NCBI GenBank assembly: GCA_011525915.1
Contig: WYBM01000090.1
Coordinates: forward strand, 1 to 60,584
DNA length: 60,584 nucleotides
DNA from: Ardenticatenaceae bacterium
GTDB taxonomy: Bacteria; Chloroflexota; Anaerolineae; Promineifilales; Promineifilaceae
Direction: 5' to 3'
The notes beneath the pieces were generated by a model. That model worked only from the letters and a program-made list of their open reading frames with translations, was not told where the DNA came from and ran no database searches. A program made the position numbers and the translations under genes. Shown piece after piece: positions 46,359-55,171 of the stretch. Each line of letters starts with the position of its first letter. The stretch's first letter is position 1.

Positions 46359-47435
46359 TTATGTGGCGCGAAGGGCGGCAATGATCTTCTGGTCTGTGAC
46401 GGCAAAGGCATAGGTGCCCAGCTCAGGTATGGTTACCCAGGCATGGTCAGCGACGCCCAGGTTTTGGGGTGTGCCCTGGGTGTGGCGGGCGTGGAAGGCG
46501 TGTAGAGTAATACGAAAATGGGTGTAGGCATGTTTGATCGTTGTTAAAAATTGCGTCACCTCAATGTCGATGCCTAACTCTTCTTTGATTTCACGCTGTA
46601 AGGTTTGGGGCAAGGTTTCACCCGCTTCCTGTTTGCCGCCCGGGAATTCCCACAACCCGCCCAGCAGGCCGGCCAACGGCCGTTGCGCAATGAGAAACCT
46701 TGCCGGATCATCCCTATGCCAGATGACACCGGCGGCCACATCATAATGGGGCGTATTTGCCCGTGGTGGGCGGACCGGGCGTTCTAATTGGGTGCCCCGC
46801 TGCCGGGCCAGGCAGTGGCTGGCTACGGGGCAGATCAGGCACATGGGCCGGGCCGGCAGGCAAACTTGCTGGCCCAACTCCATGAGCGCCTGGTTGTAAT
46901 CACCAGGACGATGTGACGGCACCAGGTCAGCGGCAAGCTGCCAGAGCTTTTTTTGGGTGGCTGTCTGGGTGACATCGTGCGGCAGGTCTTGCAAACGGCT
47001 GAGAATGCGAATGACGTTACCATCCAACAACGGCACCGGCTCATGAAAGGCGATGGAGGCAATGGCCCCGGCCGTATACCGGCCGATCCCTTTTAGCTTC
47101 ATGAGTTCAGCGGCGGTCTGGGGCAAACGGCCGTCATACACCGCTACCACCGTTTGGGCCGCGGCGTGCAAATGACGCGCCCGGCGATAATAGCCCAGCC
47201 CCTCCCACACCTTCAACACCTCATCCAACGAAGCGGCGGCTAAGGCCTGCACGGTAGGGAAACGGGCCATCCACCGTGCATAATAAGGAACCACTGTCAT
47301 TACCTGTGTCTGTTGCAGCATGATCTCCGAAACCCAAATGGCGTAAGGGTCACGCACCTGGCGCCAGGGTAAATCCGTATGCCCGGCGTCCCACCAGTCG
47401 AGCAGAAGGGGGGCAATAGGGGGCGGAGCAGTCAT
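46359..47435 (-). CDS. mutY: A/G-specific adenine glycosylase
   Basis: 358 residues from ATG 47435 (a TTG two codons earlier is possible). It removes adenine opposite 8-oxoguanine. HhH-GPD fold with catalytic glutamate in VSEIMLQQTQV, the helix-hairpin-helix LKGIGRYTAGAIASIAF, catalytic aspartate in LLDGNVIRIL, and a 4Fe-4S loop CLPARPMCLICPVASHC with Cx6Cx2Cx5C spacing. A C-terminal NUDIX-like domain (about 225-350) with GGLWEFPGGKQE recognises 8-oxoG. Lies downstream of the MBL hydrolase gene with about 12 bp between. Confidence 0.96.
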   Translation of the reverse strand: MTAPPPIAPLLLDWWDAGHTDLPWRQVRDPYAIWVSEIMLQQTQVMTVVPYYARWMARFPTVQALAAASLDEVLKVWEGLGYYRRARHLHAAAQTVVAVYDGRLPQTAAELMKLKGIGRYTAGAIASIAFHEPVPLLDGNVIRILSRLQDLPHDVTQTATQKKLWQLAADLVPSHRPGDYNQALMELGQQVCLPARPMCLICPVASHCLARQRGTQLERPVRPPRANTPHYDVAAGVIWHRDDPARFLIAQRPLAGLLGGLWEFPGGKQEAGETLPQTLQREIKEELGIDIEVTQFLTTIKHAYTHFRITLHAFHARHTQGTPQNLGVADHAWVTIPELGTYAFAVTDQKIIAALRAT

Positions 47436-47447
47436 GGGCAACGGGGA

Positions 47448-48449
47448 TTAGGCTTTGATGTATTGAACAACGGGATGGCTGGTTTGTTCAATTTCGTCCA
47501 GGTTGGCGGCCACCAGCTCACCGCGCTGGTAAAGGTATTCTACATGTGCGCCAGACTCTTCCAGGGCCAGCAGCACGTGGTAGCTCTGCACCGGGCCAAA
47601 CAACTCTCGGCTGATGTCGGCAATGGATTTAGGGGCCCGGCAGATGTGCAGAATTTTGCCCAGGCGTTCTTCGTGAGATTGGCGAATGGCCTGCGCACGG
47701 CTGTAGACATCTGTGATCACTTCTTGATGGCCACCCAGACCCAAGCGAATGCCCGGAACCTGAGCAATTTTATGCAGCGAATCCAAATAATGTCCCAGGC
47801 CCGTATATTGGGTAATGCTCTCTGGCGCCTGGTGCGGGGTGATGCGCGCCAGGATGTGATCAGCCGTCAACAACACATCATCCACCAACAGGCACACCTG
47901 CCCGGAACAGTGCCCGGGCACATGAAATACCTGAATGCCTCCTACCGTGGGCTCATCTTCTGCCAGTAGAAATTGCACGGGCACCGATTGGTAATAACGC
48001 TTGGCAAACAGATACACTTGCATTAACTGCTGGTGGTGGTGGGCTGAAACGCCCGCGCCCTCTAAAAATTGAGCCACCCGGCGCGAGGCAAAGATGGCCC
48101 GTTCTTCGTGATTGGACAGAATGCGCCGGTCTAACACATGAATGCCAATGGGCGCGTCCGTATACTGGCGCACAAACGGCAGGCCGCCAAAGTGGTCAAT
48201 GTGGCCGTGGGTGATGAGGATGTGGGTGATGTCGGCCAGGGTGATCGGTTCAAAGTCGGCGGCCACGGCCGTAAACCCGGCCAGCAGATCGGCATTTGCC
48301 TGTTCCAGACCAGACCCGCAGTCTACCAAAATGCGTGACTGGCCATCACTGATGACGTAAATGTTGTTGACCAGATTGGGAAAGGATTGCACCGGGAAGG
48401 AGTAAATGGTGCGCCCCGCCGCCGTGGTGAAGGTTTGAACAGTTTTCAT
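47448..48449 (-). CDS. metallo-beta-lactamase-fold hydrolase
   Basis: 333 residues. Zinc motif ITHGHIDHFGGLP, third ligand region VFHVPGHCSGQV, aspartate in LLTADHIL. The C-terminal 90 residues look like the winged-helix end of the LACTB2/GloB-like branch (ISRELFGPVQSYHVLLAL ... EHLEYL-type helices). It probably hydrolyses a thioester, lactone or RNA-like substrate; the sequence does not choose. First gene of a unit with mutY and divergent from the GH10-like gene. Confidence 0.85.
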   Translation of the reverse strand: MKTVQTFTTAAGRTIYSFPVQSFPNLVNNIYVISDGQSRILVDCGSGLEQANADLLAGFTAVAADFEPITLADITHILITHGHIDHFGGLPFVRQYTDAPIGIHVLDRRILSNHEERAIFASRRVAQFLEGAGVSAHHHQQLMQVYLFAKRYYQSVPVQFLLAEDEPTVGGIQVFHVPGHCSGQVCLLVDDVLLTADHILARITPHQAPESITQYTGLGHYLDSLHKIAQVPGIRLGLGGHQEVITDVYSRAQAIRQSHEERLGKILHICRAPKSIADISRELFGPVQSYHVLLALEESGAHVEYLYQRGELVAANLDEIEQTSHPVVQYIKA

Positions 48450-48598
48450 GATGGGATTATAACGAGTTTGACATGCCTGGCACAGGGCGTTAACGATGCA
48501 TCAAAACAGGGTGAAAACAGGGCAAGCGCCAGGCACACGGCCGTTTTTTATGCCACAATAGGGCCACTATCTACAACAAAAAACAGGATACACTCATT

Positions 48599-49918
48599 AT
48601 GAAGTACCAATGGTTTTCTATCATCGGGTTTGTTGTTTTATTAGGGGTGGTGGCCACGGCCGTATTGGCCCAAAGTGGCGAAACGCCGCCCAATACCTAC
48701 CTCCCGGTTGTTCTTAAGCCAGAACCCACACCTACTCCTACGCCCACACCTACCCCTACGCCCACGCCGCCGGGCCAGATGGTGGAATTTCGTGGCCTGT
48801 GGGTAACGCGCTTTGACTGGACCCTGAACCCGGCCAATATTAACCCGGCTAAAATTGACGAGATCGTCAACAACGCCGCCGCCGCCGGGTTTAACGCCAT
48901 TTTGTTCCAGGTGCGTGGGGAAGCTGATGCCTTCTATAACTCCAATGTTGAACCCTGGTCAGCACGGCTGACGGGCACGTTGGGCCAAAATCCTGGTTGG
49001 GACCCGCTGGCCTATATGATCCAGCAGGCGCATGCCCAGGGGATCCAGGTTCACGCGTACATCAACGTCTACCCTGTCTGGGTGGGCTGCACGCCGCCAC
49101 CTGATGGCACGACACCGCGCCATCTTTACTACCAGCTTCGTGACCTGGGTACCACCAATGGCAAGCCCCATCATTTGCAATGGAATACCAACCGTGACGT
49201 CATCTGCGGCACCTCCGAATATATGCGGGCCAGCCCGGCCTCTGTGGCCTTCGATGACCACATCCTGAATGTGGCCGCCGACCTGGTGACCCGGTATGAT
49301 GTGGATGGCCTTCACCTGGACCACATTCGTTACGGCGGTACAAATACTTCTTGTGACCCGGTGAGTGAAAGCAGCTATGGTGCCCCCTGTTTTGGTTACA
49401 ATGGCAATATGCCCTACGCCAATTGGCAGCGCGCCCAGGTGAACGGCACGGTCTGGAAGTTTTACACGGAGATCGTGCCTCTTAAGCCCCATCTGTGGCT
49501 GTCTGCGGCCGTATGGCCCATTTATATTGATTATTGGGGATGGGGTGGTTCCCAAGGCTACCACAATTATTACCAGGACTCGAAAGCCTGGCTGGGTGCT
49601 GACGGCGGCCAGGGGTATATTGACAGCATTTCCCCCATGATTTACGGCAGCAGTTTCTGGACGTTGGATCGCTGGATCACGCTGGTGCAGGATTTTCAGG
49701 GTGACGCCAACGGCCGTTATATCATTCCTGGCATTCATGGCAATTACGACAGCTTCAGCGACATTGAAACCCGCATCAACATGGGTCGGCAGCTGGGCAC
49801 CGCTGGTCATGCCATCTTTTCCTACGGCTACCTGGCCGACCATGCCTACTTTGATGATTTACGCAAGGGGCCTTACGCTACGACGGCCGTTGTGCCCCCC
49901 CTGCCCTGGCATCCATAA
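48599..49918 (+). CDS. secreted glycosyl-hydrolase-10-like protein (DUF187/YngK type)
   Basis: 439 residues. An N-terminal signal peptide (FSIIGFVVLLGVVATAVLAQ) is followed by a short stretch with TYLPVVLKP and a (PT)n linker (about 43-59). The (beta/alpha)8 domain (about 65-400) begins EFRGLWVTRFDW and has ILFQVRGEADAFY, GIQVHAYINVYPVW, VDGLHLDHIRYGG and LWLSAAVWP. These are positions of the GHL10 family of putative cell-surface or peptidoglycan-sugar hydrolases. It lies at the head of the polysaccharide cluster, so it may act on the cluster's own product. Confidence 0.88.
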   Translation: MKYQWFSIIGFVVLLGVVATAVLAQSGETPPNTYLPVVLKPEPTPTPTPTPTPTPTPPGQMVEFRGLWVTRFDWTLNPANINPAKIDEIVNNAAAAGFNAILFQVRGEADAFYNSNVEPWSARLTGTLGQNPGWDPLAYMIQQAHAQGIQVHAYINVYPVWVGCTPPPDGTTPRHLYYQLRDLGTTNGKPHHLQWNTNRDVICGTSEYMRASPASVAFDDHILNVAADLVTRYDVDGLHLDHIRYGGTNTSCDPVSESSYGAPCFGYNGNMPYANWQRAQVNGTVWKFYTEIVPLKPHLWLSAAVWPIYIDYWGWGGSQGYHNYYQDSKAWLGADGGQGYIDSISPMIYGSSFWTLDRWITLVQDFQGDANGRYIIPGIHGNYDSFSDIETRINMGRQLGTAGHAIFSYGYLADHAYFDDLRKGPYATTAVVPPLPWHP

Positions 49919-49921
49919 CCG

Positions 49922-49976
49922 GTAAACCGTGTTCTGAAACTAATAAGCCGATGATGGTTTACGGAACACCGTTTAC
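49922..49976. repeat. GTAAAC/GTTTAC inverted repeat
   Basis: GTAAACCGTGTTC (49922-49934) pairs with GAACACCGTTTAC (49964-49976) with one mismatch. The right arm is followed by GAG, as in the element at 51315-51355. It fills most of the 78 bp between the GH10-like gene and the GT2 gene and could end the first transcript. Confidence 0.7.
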
Positions 49977-49996
49977 GAGATACACTCCCTCGCTGC

Positions 49997-51325
49997 ATGA
50001 ACGAGTGGAATGACATACATACAGGGGATTGGCCGGCCGTAGAAATTCTGGTATTAAACTGGAACGGCCGTGGCCTGCTGCAGCGCTATTTGCCTCCCCT
50101 CACCCAGTTAGACTACCCTGGTGCCTACCACATTATGCTGGTAGACAACGGTTCTACTGACGATTCCCTGGCCTTTGTTCAGGCGCAGTATCCGCAGATA
50201 CGCATTATCGCCAACGGTGAAAACCTGGGCTTCAGCCGTGGTATGAACCAGGGACTGCGCCAGACAACGGCCGACGTCGTGGTGCTGCTGAATACAGATG
50301 TGGAAGTACGCCCGGATTGGCTGACGGAGCTGGTGCGGCCTCTGTATGATGACCCGGCCATTGGCGTCACCGGTTCCCGCTTATATTTCCCAGACGGCCG
50401 TACCTTGCAACACGCTGGGGCCATGCTGGAATACCCCCTGGCCATTGCGCGCCATCGCTTTTACCGCCAGCCCGATACCGGTCAGGTGGCGGCATTGTGT
50501 GATGTGGATTACGTCACCGGCGCGGCTATGGCCATCCGTCGCCCGGTATTGACGGCCATTGGCCTGCTGGATGAAGCCTTTTCGCCATTTTATTATGAGG
50601 AGGTGGATTTTTGCCGCCGCGCTGTAGCCGCCGGTTTCCGCGTGGTCTATGCGCCGGCCTCGGTAGCCATTCATCACGAATCCCTTTCCACCGGCCAGCG
50701 GCGTGACCAGCAGTTTTATGATCTGAATCGTAACCGGCTTCTTTACGTGCTAAAGCATTACAGCCCTACCCAATTTTTGAATGATTTTGTGCCTGCAGAA
50801 GCGGCCCACCTGGCCGCCATGCCCTTTGCTCATCAGGTGCAACTGCTGCGCCGCGTCTATTTGCAGGTACTCCTGACACTGTCAGATGTTCCCCTGCCGA
50901 CCTCAGAGTGGCCGGCATACCAGCAGGTGCTGGCTGACCTGGCGCAGCAGGCCAGCCAGACACGAAAGAGACATATAATGGATGATTATTGGTTACTAGA
51001 AAAAAGTGAGGTGCAGGAACGGCCGTTTACCTCCCACTCCCCCCTCATTGGCCCCCTCATTGCCTGGGTGCGCACGCAATGGAACAACGTGGCTACCAAA
51101 TGGTATGTGCGGCCGCTGCTGCAACAACAAAATGTGTACAATCAGCTGGTGGCCCAGACATTGCAAGATCATGACGGCCGTCTCATTGCCCAGGATCATG
51201 ACCAGACCGACCTTACCCGCTGTCTGGCCGAACTTACCCTGCAAATGAAACAGATGAACCACTTGCTGGCGTCCGTAGACCAACGTTTGGCGGCCCTTGA
51301 GGAGACAGTGATCAGTAAACAGTAA
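49997..51325 (+). CDS. family 2 glycosyltransferase (rhamnosyltransferase-like)
   Basis: 442 residues. GT-A fold in residues 10-250: VEILVLNWNGRGLLQRYL, MLVDNGSTDDSL, ENLGFSRGMNQGLR, VVLLNTDVEVRPDWL (DxD-type metal site), DVDYVTGAAMAIRR and EEVDFCRRAVAAG, all standard for rhamnosyl/O-antigen GT2 enzymes. The C-terminal 150 residues are helical and end in LASVDQRLAALEETV. Its last codons and TAA stop lie inside an inverted repeat. First sugar-transfer step gene of the cluster. Confidence 0.9.
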   Translation: MNEWNDIHTGDWPAVEILVLNWNGRGLLQRYLPPLTQLDYPGAYHIMLVDNGSTDDSLAFVQAQYPQIRIIANGENLGFSRGMNQGLRQTTADVVVLLNTDVEVRPDWLTELVRPLYDDPAIGVTGSRLYFPDGRTLQHAGAMLEYPLAIARHRFYRQPDTGQVAALCDVDYVTGAAMAIRRPVLTAIGLLDEAFSPFYYEEVDFCRRAVAAGFRVVYAPASVAIHHESLSTGQRRDQQFYDLNRNRLLYVLKHYSPTQFLNDFVPAEAAHLAAMPFAHQVQLLRRVYLQVLLTLSDVPLPTSEWPAYQQVLADLAQQASQTRKRHIMDDYWLLEKSEVQERPFTSHSPLIGPLIAWVRTQWNNVATKWYVRPLLQQQNVYNQLVAQTLQDHDGRLIAQDHDQTDLTRCLAELTLQMKQMNHLLASVDQRLAALEETVISKQ

Positions 51326-51355
51326 TCAGTTCTCAGTTTGTTGGTTACTGTTTAC
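51315..51355. repeat. inverted repeat containing a stop codon
   Basis: GTAAACAGTAA (51315-51325) and TTACTGTTTAC (51345-51355) form a perfect 11-bp-arm dyad. The TAA at 51323-51325 is the stop of the GT2 gene, and the left arm encodes its last two codons. GAG follows the right arm, as at 49976. The next gene starts 15 bases later. Confidence 0.85.
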
Positions 51356-51370
51356 GAGCACCCCTTACCG

Positions 51371-52549
51371 ATGAAACTGGCCTACTTCAGCCCTCTGCCG
51401 CCGGCCCGCAGCGGCATTGCCGACCACAGCGCGGAACTGCTGCCTCACCTGGCTGCCCAGGCAGACATCACCCTCTTTGCGGCTGACCCGGCGGCGGTGG
51501 CGGCGAACTTGCAGGCCCAATTTGCCATACGGCCGTTAACCGCCTATCCGCACGAACAATGGCAGTATGACCTGCCCCTCTACCACATGGGTAACAGCGC
51601 CCACCACACCGCCATCTACCAAATGAGTTTGCGTTATCCCGGCCTGGTGGTGCTGCATGATGTGGGGCTGCACCATCTTATTGCCCACTGTACCAGCGGG
51701 CAGGGTGACCGCCCCGGCTATACTCGTGAACAGGGGTATGCCCACGGCCTGGCGGGTGTCAACCACACCTGGCAGGTGCGTACCGGCCAGCGTCCTAATG
51801 ATCTGTTTGACCTGCCCCTGCACAACCGGCTGGCTGACGTAAGCCTGGGTCTGATTGTCCACAGCCAGTATGCGCAGGATAGGGTGCATGAAGTACGGCC
51901 GTTGCTGCCCCTTCAGGTCATCCCCGAACTTATGACCTTACAAACCGGCCAGCCCCAGCCTCGGGTTTTTGCTGCCGAACAAGACGTGGTTTTTGCCAGT
52001 CTAGGGCAGGTGACACCCCATAAACACATCACCCTGATGCTGGATGCCTTAGCGCATCTGCTGCCTGCGCATCCCCACCTCTTTTACCTCATTATTGGCG
52101 AAGTGCTCAGTGATAGTAACCTGGAAGAGGCGATTGCTGCCCGTGGGCTGCACGGCCGTGTGCATGTCACCGGCCATGTTGAAGGCTTGCCCCATTTTGT
52201 CAACTGGCTGCTGGCCGCTGACGTGGTCATTAACCTGCGTCATCCTACCGTGGGTGAAACCTCGGCGGCGGCCTTGCGGGCCATGGCGGCGGGTAAACCG
52301 CTCATTGTCTTTGACCACGGCTGGTACAGCGAAATCCCCGATTCGGCCGCGCTTAAAATTCCGCCTATGGACATGGCGGCGCTGCTGGCCGCCATGCGCT
52401 GGCTGGCCGAGTCGCCAACACAGCGGCAGCACATGGGGCAGGCCGGCCAGGCCTACGTGCGTGACCAGTGTGCCCCCGAAAAAGTAGCTGCGGCCTATGC
52501 CACCTTCATCCATCAGCTTCTGAGCCGGTATGGAGTGCGCCATGCTTGA
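51371..52549 (+). CDS. family 4 glycosyltransferase
   Basis: 392 residues from ATG 51371, preferred because the fold begins at once (MKLAYFSPLPPARSGIAD); the open frame to 51338 runs through the repeat. GT-B fold: the first Rossmann domain has YHMGNSAHHTAIYQ and LHDVGLHHL, and the second has LGQVTPHKHITLMLDAL, VHVTGHVEGLPHFVNWL and LRHPTVGETSAAALRAMAAGKP, with the acceptor-phosphate glutamate in GETS. Stop TGA overlaps the start of the next gene by eight bases. Confidence 0.92.
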   Translation: MKLAYFSPLPPARSGIADHSAELLPHLAAQADITLFAADPAAVAANLQAQFAIRPLTAYPHEQWQYDLPLYHMGNSAHHTAIYQMSLRYPGLVVLHDVGLHHLIAHCTSGQGDRPGYTREQGYAHGLAGVNHTWQVRTGQRPNDLFDLPLHNRLADVSLGLIVHSQYAQDRVHEVRPLLPLQVIPELMTLQTGQPQPRVFAAEQDVVFASLGQVTPHKHITLMLDALAHLLPAHPHLFYLIIGEVLSDSNLEEAIAARGLHGRVHVTGHVEGLPHFVNWLLAADVVINLRHPTVGETSAAALRAMAAGKPLIVFDHGWYSEIPDSAALKIPPMDMAALLAAMRWLAESPTQRQHMGQAGQAYVRDQCAPEKVAAAYATFIHQLLSRYGVRHA

Positions 52550-54659
52550 GTGGCTGGCCCTTCCGATCATTGTCACCGCCGGCTTCATACCTGGCTGGTT
52601 GGCGGTCCGTTTACTGTCTCGTCGGCATTCTGAACAGGCTGATGGGCTGGAAGTGAGCCTGGCGGCCCTAACGTTGGGGCTGGTGATGATGGGGTGGCTG
52701 GCGCTGGTGCTGGTGGAAATTGGCCGCTACTCCCTGCTCACGCTGGCTGCCTTCTGGTTGGTTATCACGATCATCCTTACCCTTCTGGTCTGGAAACGCC
52801 AGCCTCATCTGAGTCGGCACCGGCCGCCTATCACCCCAAAATGGCAACGGCCGTTTCTCATGCTCTGGCTCATGGCTGCCCTGTGGCTCTTTCTGCGGCC
52901 ACACCAGTTTATTACCGGCGCCGGGGACGCTGGTGTTTATGTCAACCTGGGCGTCAACATTGCCCACACTGGCCGCCTGCTCATCCACGATGACGCCTTG
53001 GCCCACCTGGACCCGGCGCTGCATCCGGTGGTGCTGCGCCCTGTGCGCAACCCGGTAGCTAAAAATTATCTACTGCCGGCCTTTTATATCACCGATGTGG
53101 CCAGCGCCGAAATGACACCGCAGTTCTACCCGCTGCACCCTGTCTGGTATGCCGTTGCTTATGGGCTGGGCGGCGTTCCGGCCGAACTGCGGCTGACCGG
53201 GTTATGGGCGCTGCTGGCCAGCCTGGCCGTTTACCTTTTTGTACGCCAGGTCAGCCGCTGGCAGGTGGCGGCATTGGCGCTGGTGGCGCTTTCACTTAAT
53301 GCCATGCAGGTGTGGTTTGGGCGTTACCCCACCAGCGAGTCGTTGACGCAATATTTGTTATGGGTTGGGTTATGGGCGACGGCCGTGTGGCTGTCTGATC
53401 GTCCCCCGGCGCGGTTGTGGGCGCTGCTGGCCGGGGCCAGTTTAGGCAGCCTGTTTTTGGTGCGTATTGACGTGCTGTTTTTGCTGCCGGTGTTGGTCCT
53501 GGTTATTGTCTGGCAGTGGCGGCGGCGGCAGCCGGGGCTGGCCTGGTTTGCCCTACCGCTCATTTTGCTGGCGGCCCATTCGCTGCTGCACGCTCTCTGG
53601 CAAAGCCAACCCTACTTTTTTGACCTATACCAGTTTGCCATTCTCAGCCTGACCCGTGGGGAAGGTGGGTTAGCGCTGCTCATGGTCGTGGGCCTGCTGG
53701 CGTTGGGTCTGTTTGCCTACTTTTATGCGCCGCTCATGCGCCTGCTGACAGCGTACCGGCGGCCGCTGTTGGCCCTGGCCATGATCGGGCTGCTGGCGCT
53801 GGCGGTTTACAGCTGGTTTATACGGCCGTATGCCCCCACCCTTACCTACGCTGACCAATTCAGCGGCGGCACTCTGCCGCAATTGGACCACGAGAACTTC
53901 ATTCGTCTGGGCTGGTATCTTTCTCCCCTGGGCGTCTGGTTGGGTGTGTTGGGCATTTGTTTGCTGGTGTGGCGCGTTAACTGGCAGACGGCCGTGATGC
54001 TGCTTGTCACCCTTTTCTTTAGCCTCTTTTACTTATGGAGCCTGCGAAACAACCCTACCCAGATTTACGCCATGCGCCGCTATGTTCCGGCCACACTGCC
54101 CCTGTTTGTGATAGGTGCGTCATATGCCGTCGGCTGGCTTTTTTTTCCAAATGGTCATAGGCTTACCAACGGCCGTTTACCGATGACCATTCTCCGGCTG
54201 CTGGCCATCGCCCTGGCCTGCCTCTGGCTGGGTAGCACGGCCTGGAATGCGCGCGGTTTTGTGAGCCAGGTGGATTATGTCGGGCTGCCGGCGCAGTTGG
54301 CCGTGTTGGTCGGCAGCCTGGATGAGAACGCCGTTCTCTTGTGGCATGATCAGAGCCCGGTGGGTATGGGTGACCACCTGGGCACGCCGCTCAAATTCCA
54401 ATATGGCTTCGAGGTTTACAGTCTGCGTAACCTGGAAGTGCTGGACGAGGTGGTGTTGGTCAGAACCATTGAAGCGTGGCAGAATAGCGGGCGAACGGTT
54501 TACTGGGTAGGTGACCCAACCTGGTTGGAGGCCCGGCAGCTGCCCTACACCGAAACCAGCGTTACCCTGACCAGCGCTTATTTGGAAGGGCGTACAGATC
54601 ATAAACCTACGGCCGTGCTGCCCATCAGTTGGACCTTGCACATAGCTAAGCTGAAATGA
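52542..54659 (+). CDS. GT39-like membrane glycosyltransferase
   Basis: 705 residues from ATG 52542 (MLEWLALPIIVT), which overlaps the stop of the GT4 gene; ATG 52530 is four codons earlier. About twelve membrane segments. The first large outer loop reads FITGAGDAGVYVNLG, with acidic residues where GT-C enzymes have their catalytic aspartate. The soluble tail has VLLWHDQSPVGMGDHL and YWVGDPTWLEARQ. It would move a lipid-linked sugar on the outer face. Different in sequence from the three GT-C proteins at 27534-32201. Confidence 0.75.
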   Translation: MLEWLALPIIVTAGFIPGWLAVRLLSRRHSEQADGLEVSLAALTLGLVMMGWLALVLVEIGRYSLLTLAAFWLVITIILTLLVWKRQPHLSRHRPPITPKWQRPFLMLWLMAALWLFLRPHQFITGAGDAGVYVNLGVNIAHTGRLLIHDDALAHLDPALHPVVLRPVRNPVAKNYLLPAFYITDVASAEMTPQFYPLHPVWYAVAYGLGGVPAELRLTGLWALLASLAVYLFVRQVSRWQVAALALVALSLNAMQVWFGRYPTSESLTQYLLWVGLWATAVWLSDRPPARLWALLAGASLGSLFLVRIDVLFLLPVLVLVIVWQWRRRQPGLAWFALPLILLAAHSLLHALWQSQPYFFDLYQFAILSLTRGEGGLALLMVVGLLALGLFAYFYAPLMRLLTAYRRPLLALAMIGLLALAVYSWFIRPYAPTLTYADQFSGGTLPQLDHENFIRLGWYLSPLGVWLGVLGICLLVWRVNWQTAVMLLVTLFFSLFYLWSLRNNPTQIYAMRRYVPATLPLFVIGASYAVGWLFFPNGHRLTNGRLPMTILRLLAIALACLWLGSTAWNARGFVSQVDYVGLPAQLAVLVGSLDENAVLLWHDQSPVGMGDHLGTPLKFQYGFEVYSLRNLEVLDEVVLVRTIEAWQNSGRTVYWVGDPTWLEARQLPYTETSVTLTSAYLEGRTDHKPTAVLPISWTLHIAKLK

Positions 54660-54666
54660 TGACCCC

Positions 54667-54697
54667 AGGTGGGACAGCGTTCCCATACGCCCCACCT
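54667..54697 (+). promoter_or_regulatory. short hairpin before the small gene
   Basis: AGGTGGG (54667-54673) pairs with CCCACCT (54691-54697). It ends 14 bases ahead of the ATG at 54712, with GAGG directly after. It could damp translation of the small gene or attenuate read-through. Confidence 0.4.
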
Positions 54698-54711
54698 TCG
54701 AGGATAAACAA

Positions 54712-55092
54712 ATGACGGAAACAAACACAACCACACCTGTGAATATTGAAGAAATTATGCAAGAAATTCGGCAGCAAATCCTGGCAAAAAAGGATGTTAT
54801 TCGCGCTGAAGGTGCGCCCGTCGTAGCCATCTCTGGCAAGCGCCTATCCCCGGACTTTTATGAACATCTTTACCAGGCCAACCTGGTCTATGACCAGATG
54901 GGGGTGAAGATGCTGGTCACCAAAGTCAACATCCCGCTCATTGGCCCATTATTAGAAAAGCTGCGTGGTAAGCTGCATGAGCTTGTCTTGTTTTATGTCA
55001 ATAAATTGGCCGCCGAACAAATTCAGTTTAATACCCACATCTTGCAAGCGGTGAACCTTTTGGCTCAAGAGATGGAGAAAGAAAGCCAGTAA
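54712..55092 (+). CDS. small conserved-looking protein of the polysaccharide cluster
   Basis: 126 residues, soluble and mostly helical. The N-terminus reads VNIEEIMQEIRQQILAKK, a segment often found at the front of methyltransferases and glycosyltransferases in bacterial surface-sugar clusters, but here it is followed only by a short helical domain (FYEHLYQANLVYDQMG, LHELVLFYVNKLAAEQ). It may be a free-standing version that docks or scaffolds the cluster enzymes; I know no proven role. Its stop codon lies in an inverted-repeat element. Confidence 0.7.
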   Translation: MTETNTTTPVNIEEIMQEIRQQILAKKDVIRAEGAPVVAISGKRLSPDFYEHLYQANLVYDQMGVKMLVTKVNIPLIGPLLEKLRGKLHELVLFYVNKLAAEQIQFNTHILQAVNLLAQEMEKESQ

Positions 55093-55160
55093 TCAGTATT
55101 CGGCAATCAGTATTCAGTGTAGACCAACGGCTGAATACTGACCACTGACCACTGATGACG
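55087..55160. repeat. CAGT/ACTG inverted-repeat element
   Basis: CAGTAATCAGTATTCGGCAA, then CAGTATTCAG (55108-55117), pairs with CTGAATACTG (55131-55140), followed by two copies of ACCACTG and ACTGATGAC. The first TAA (55090-55092) is the stop of the 126-residue gene. The right side resembles the ends of the 88-bp repeats at 27347-27532. The next gene starts about 12 bases later. Confidence 0.85.
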
Positions 55161-55171
55161 GAATCAACGGC

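Noticed and set aside
48727..48777. ACC/CCT tandem repeat as a CRISPR or minisatellite
   Set aside because: It simply encodes the Pro-Thr linker of the secreted protein.
48959..49843. 294-codon frame opposite the GH10-like gene
   Set aside because: Antisense shadow; valine- and histidine-rich product typical of reversed GC-rich coding DNA.
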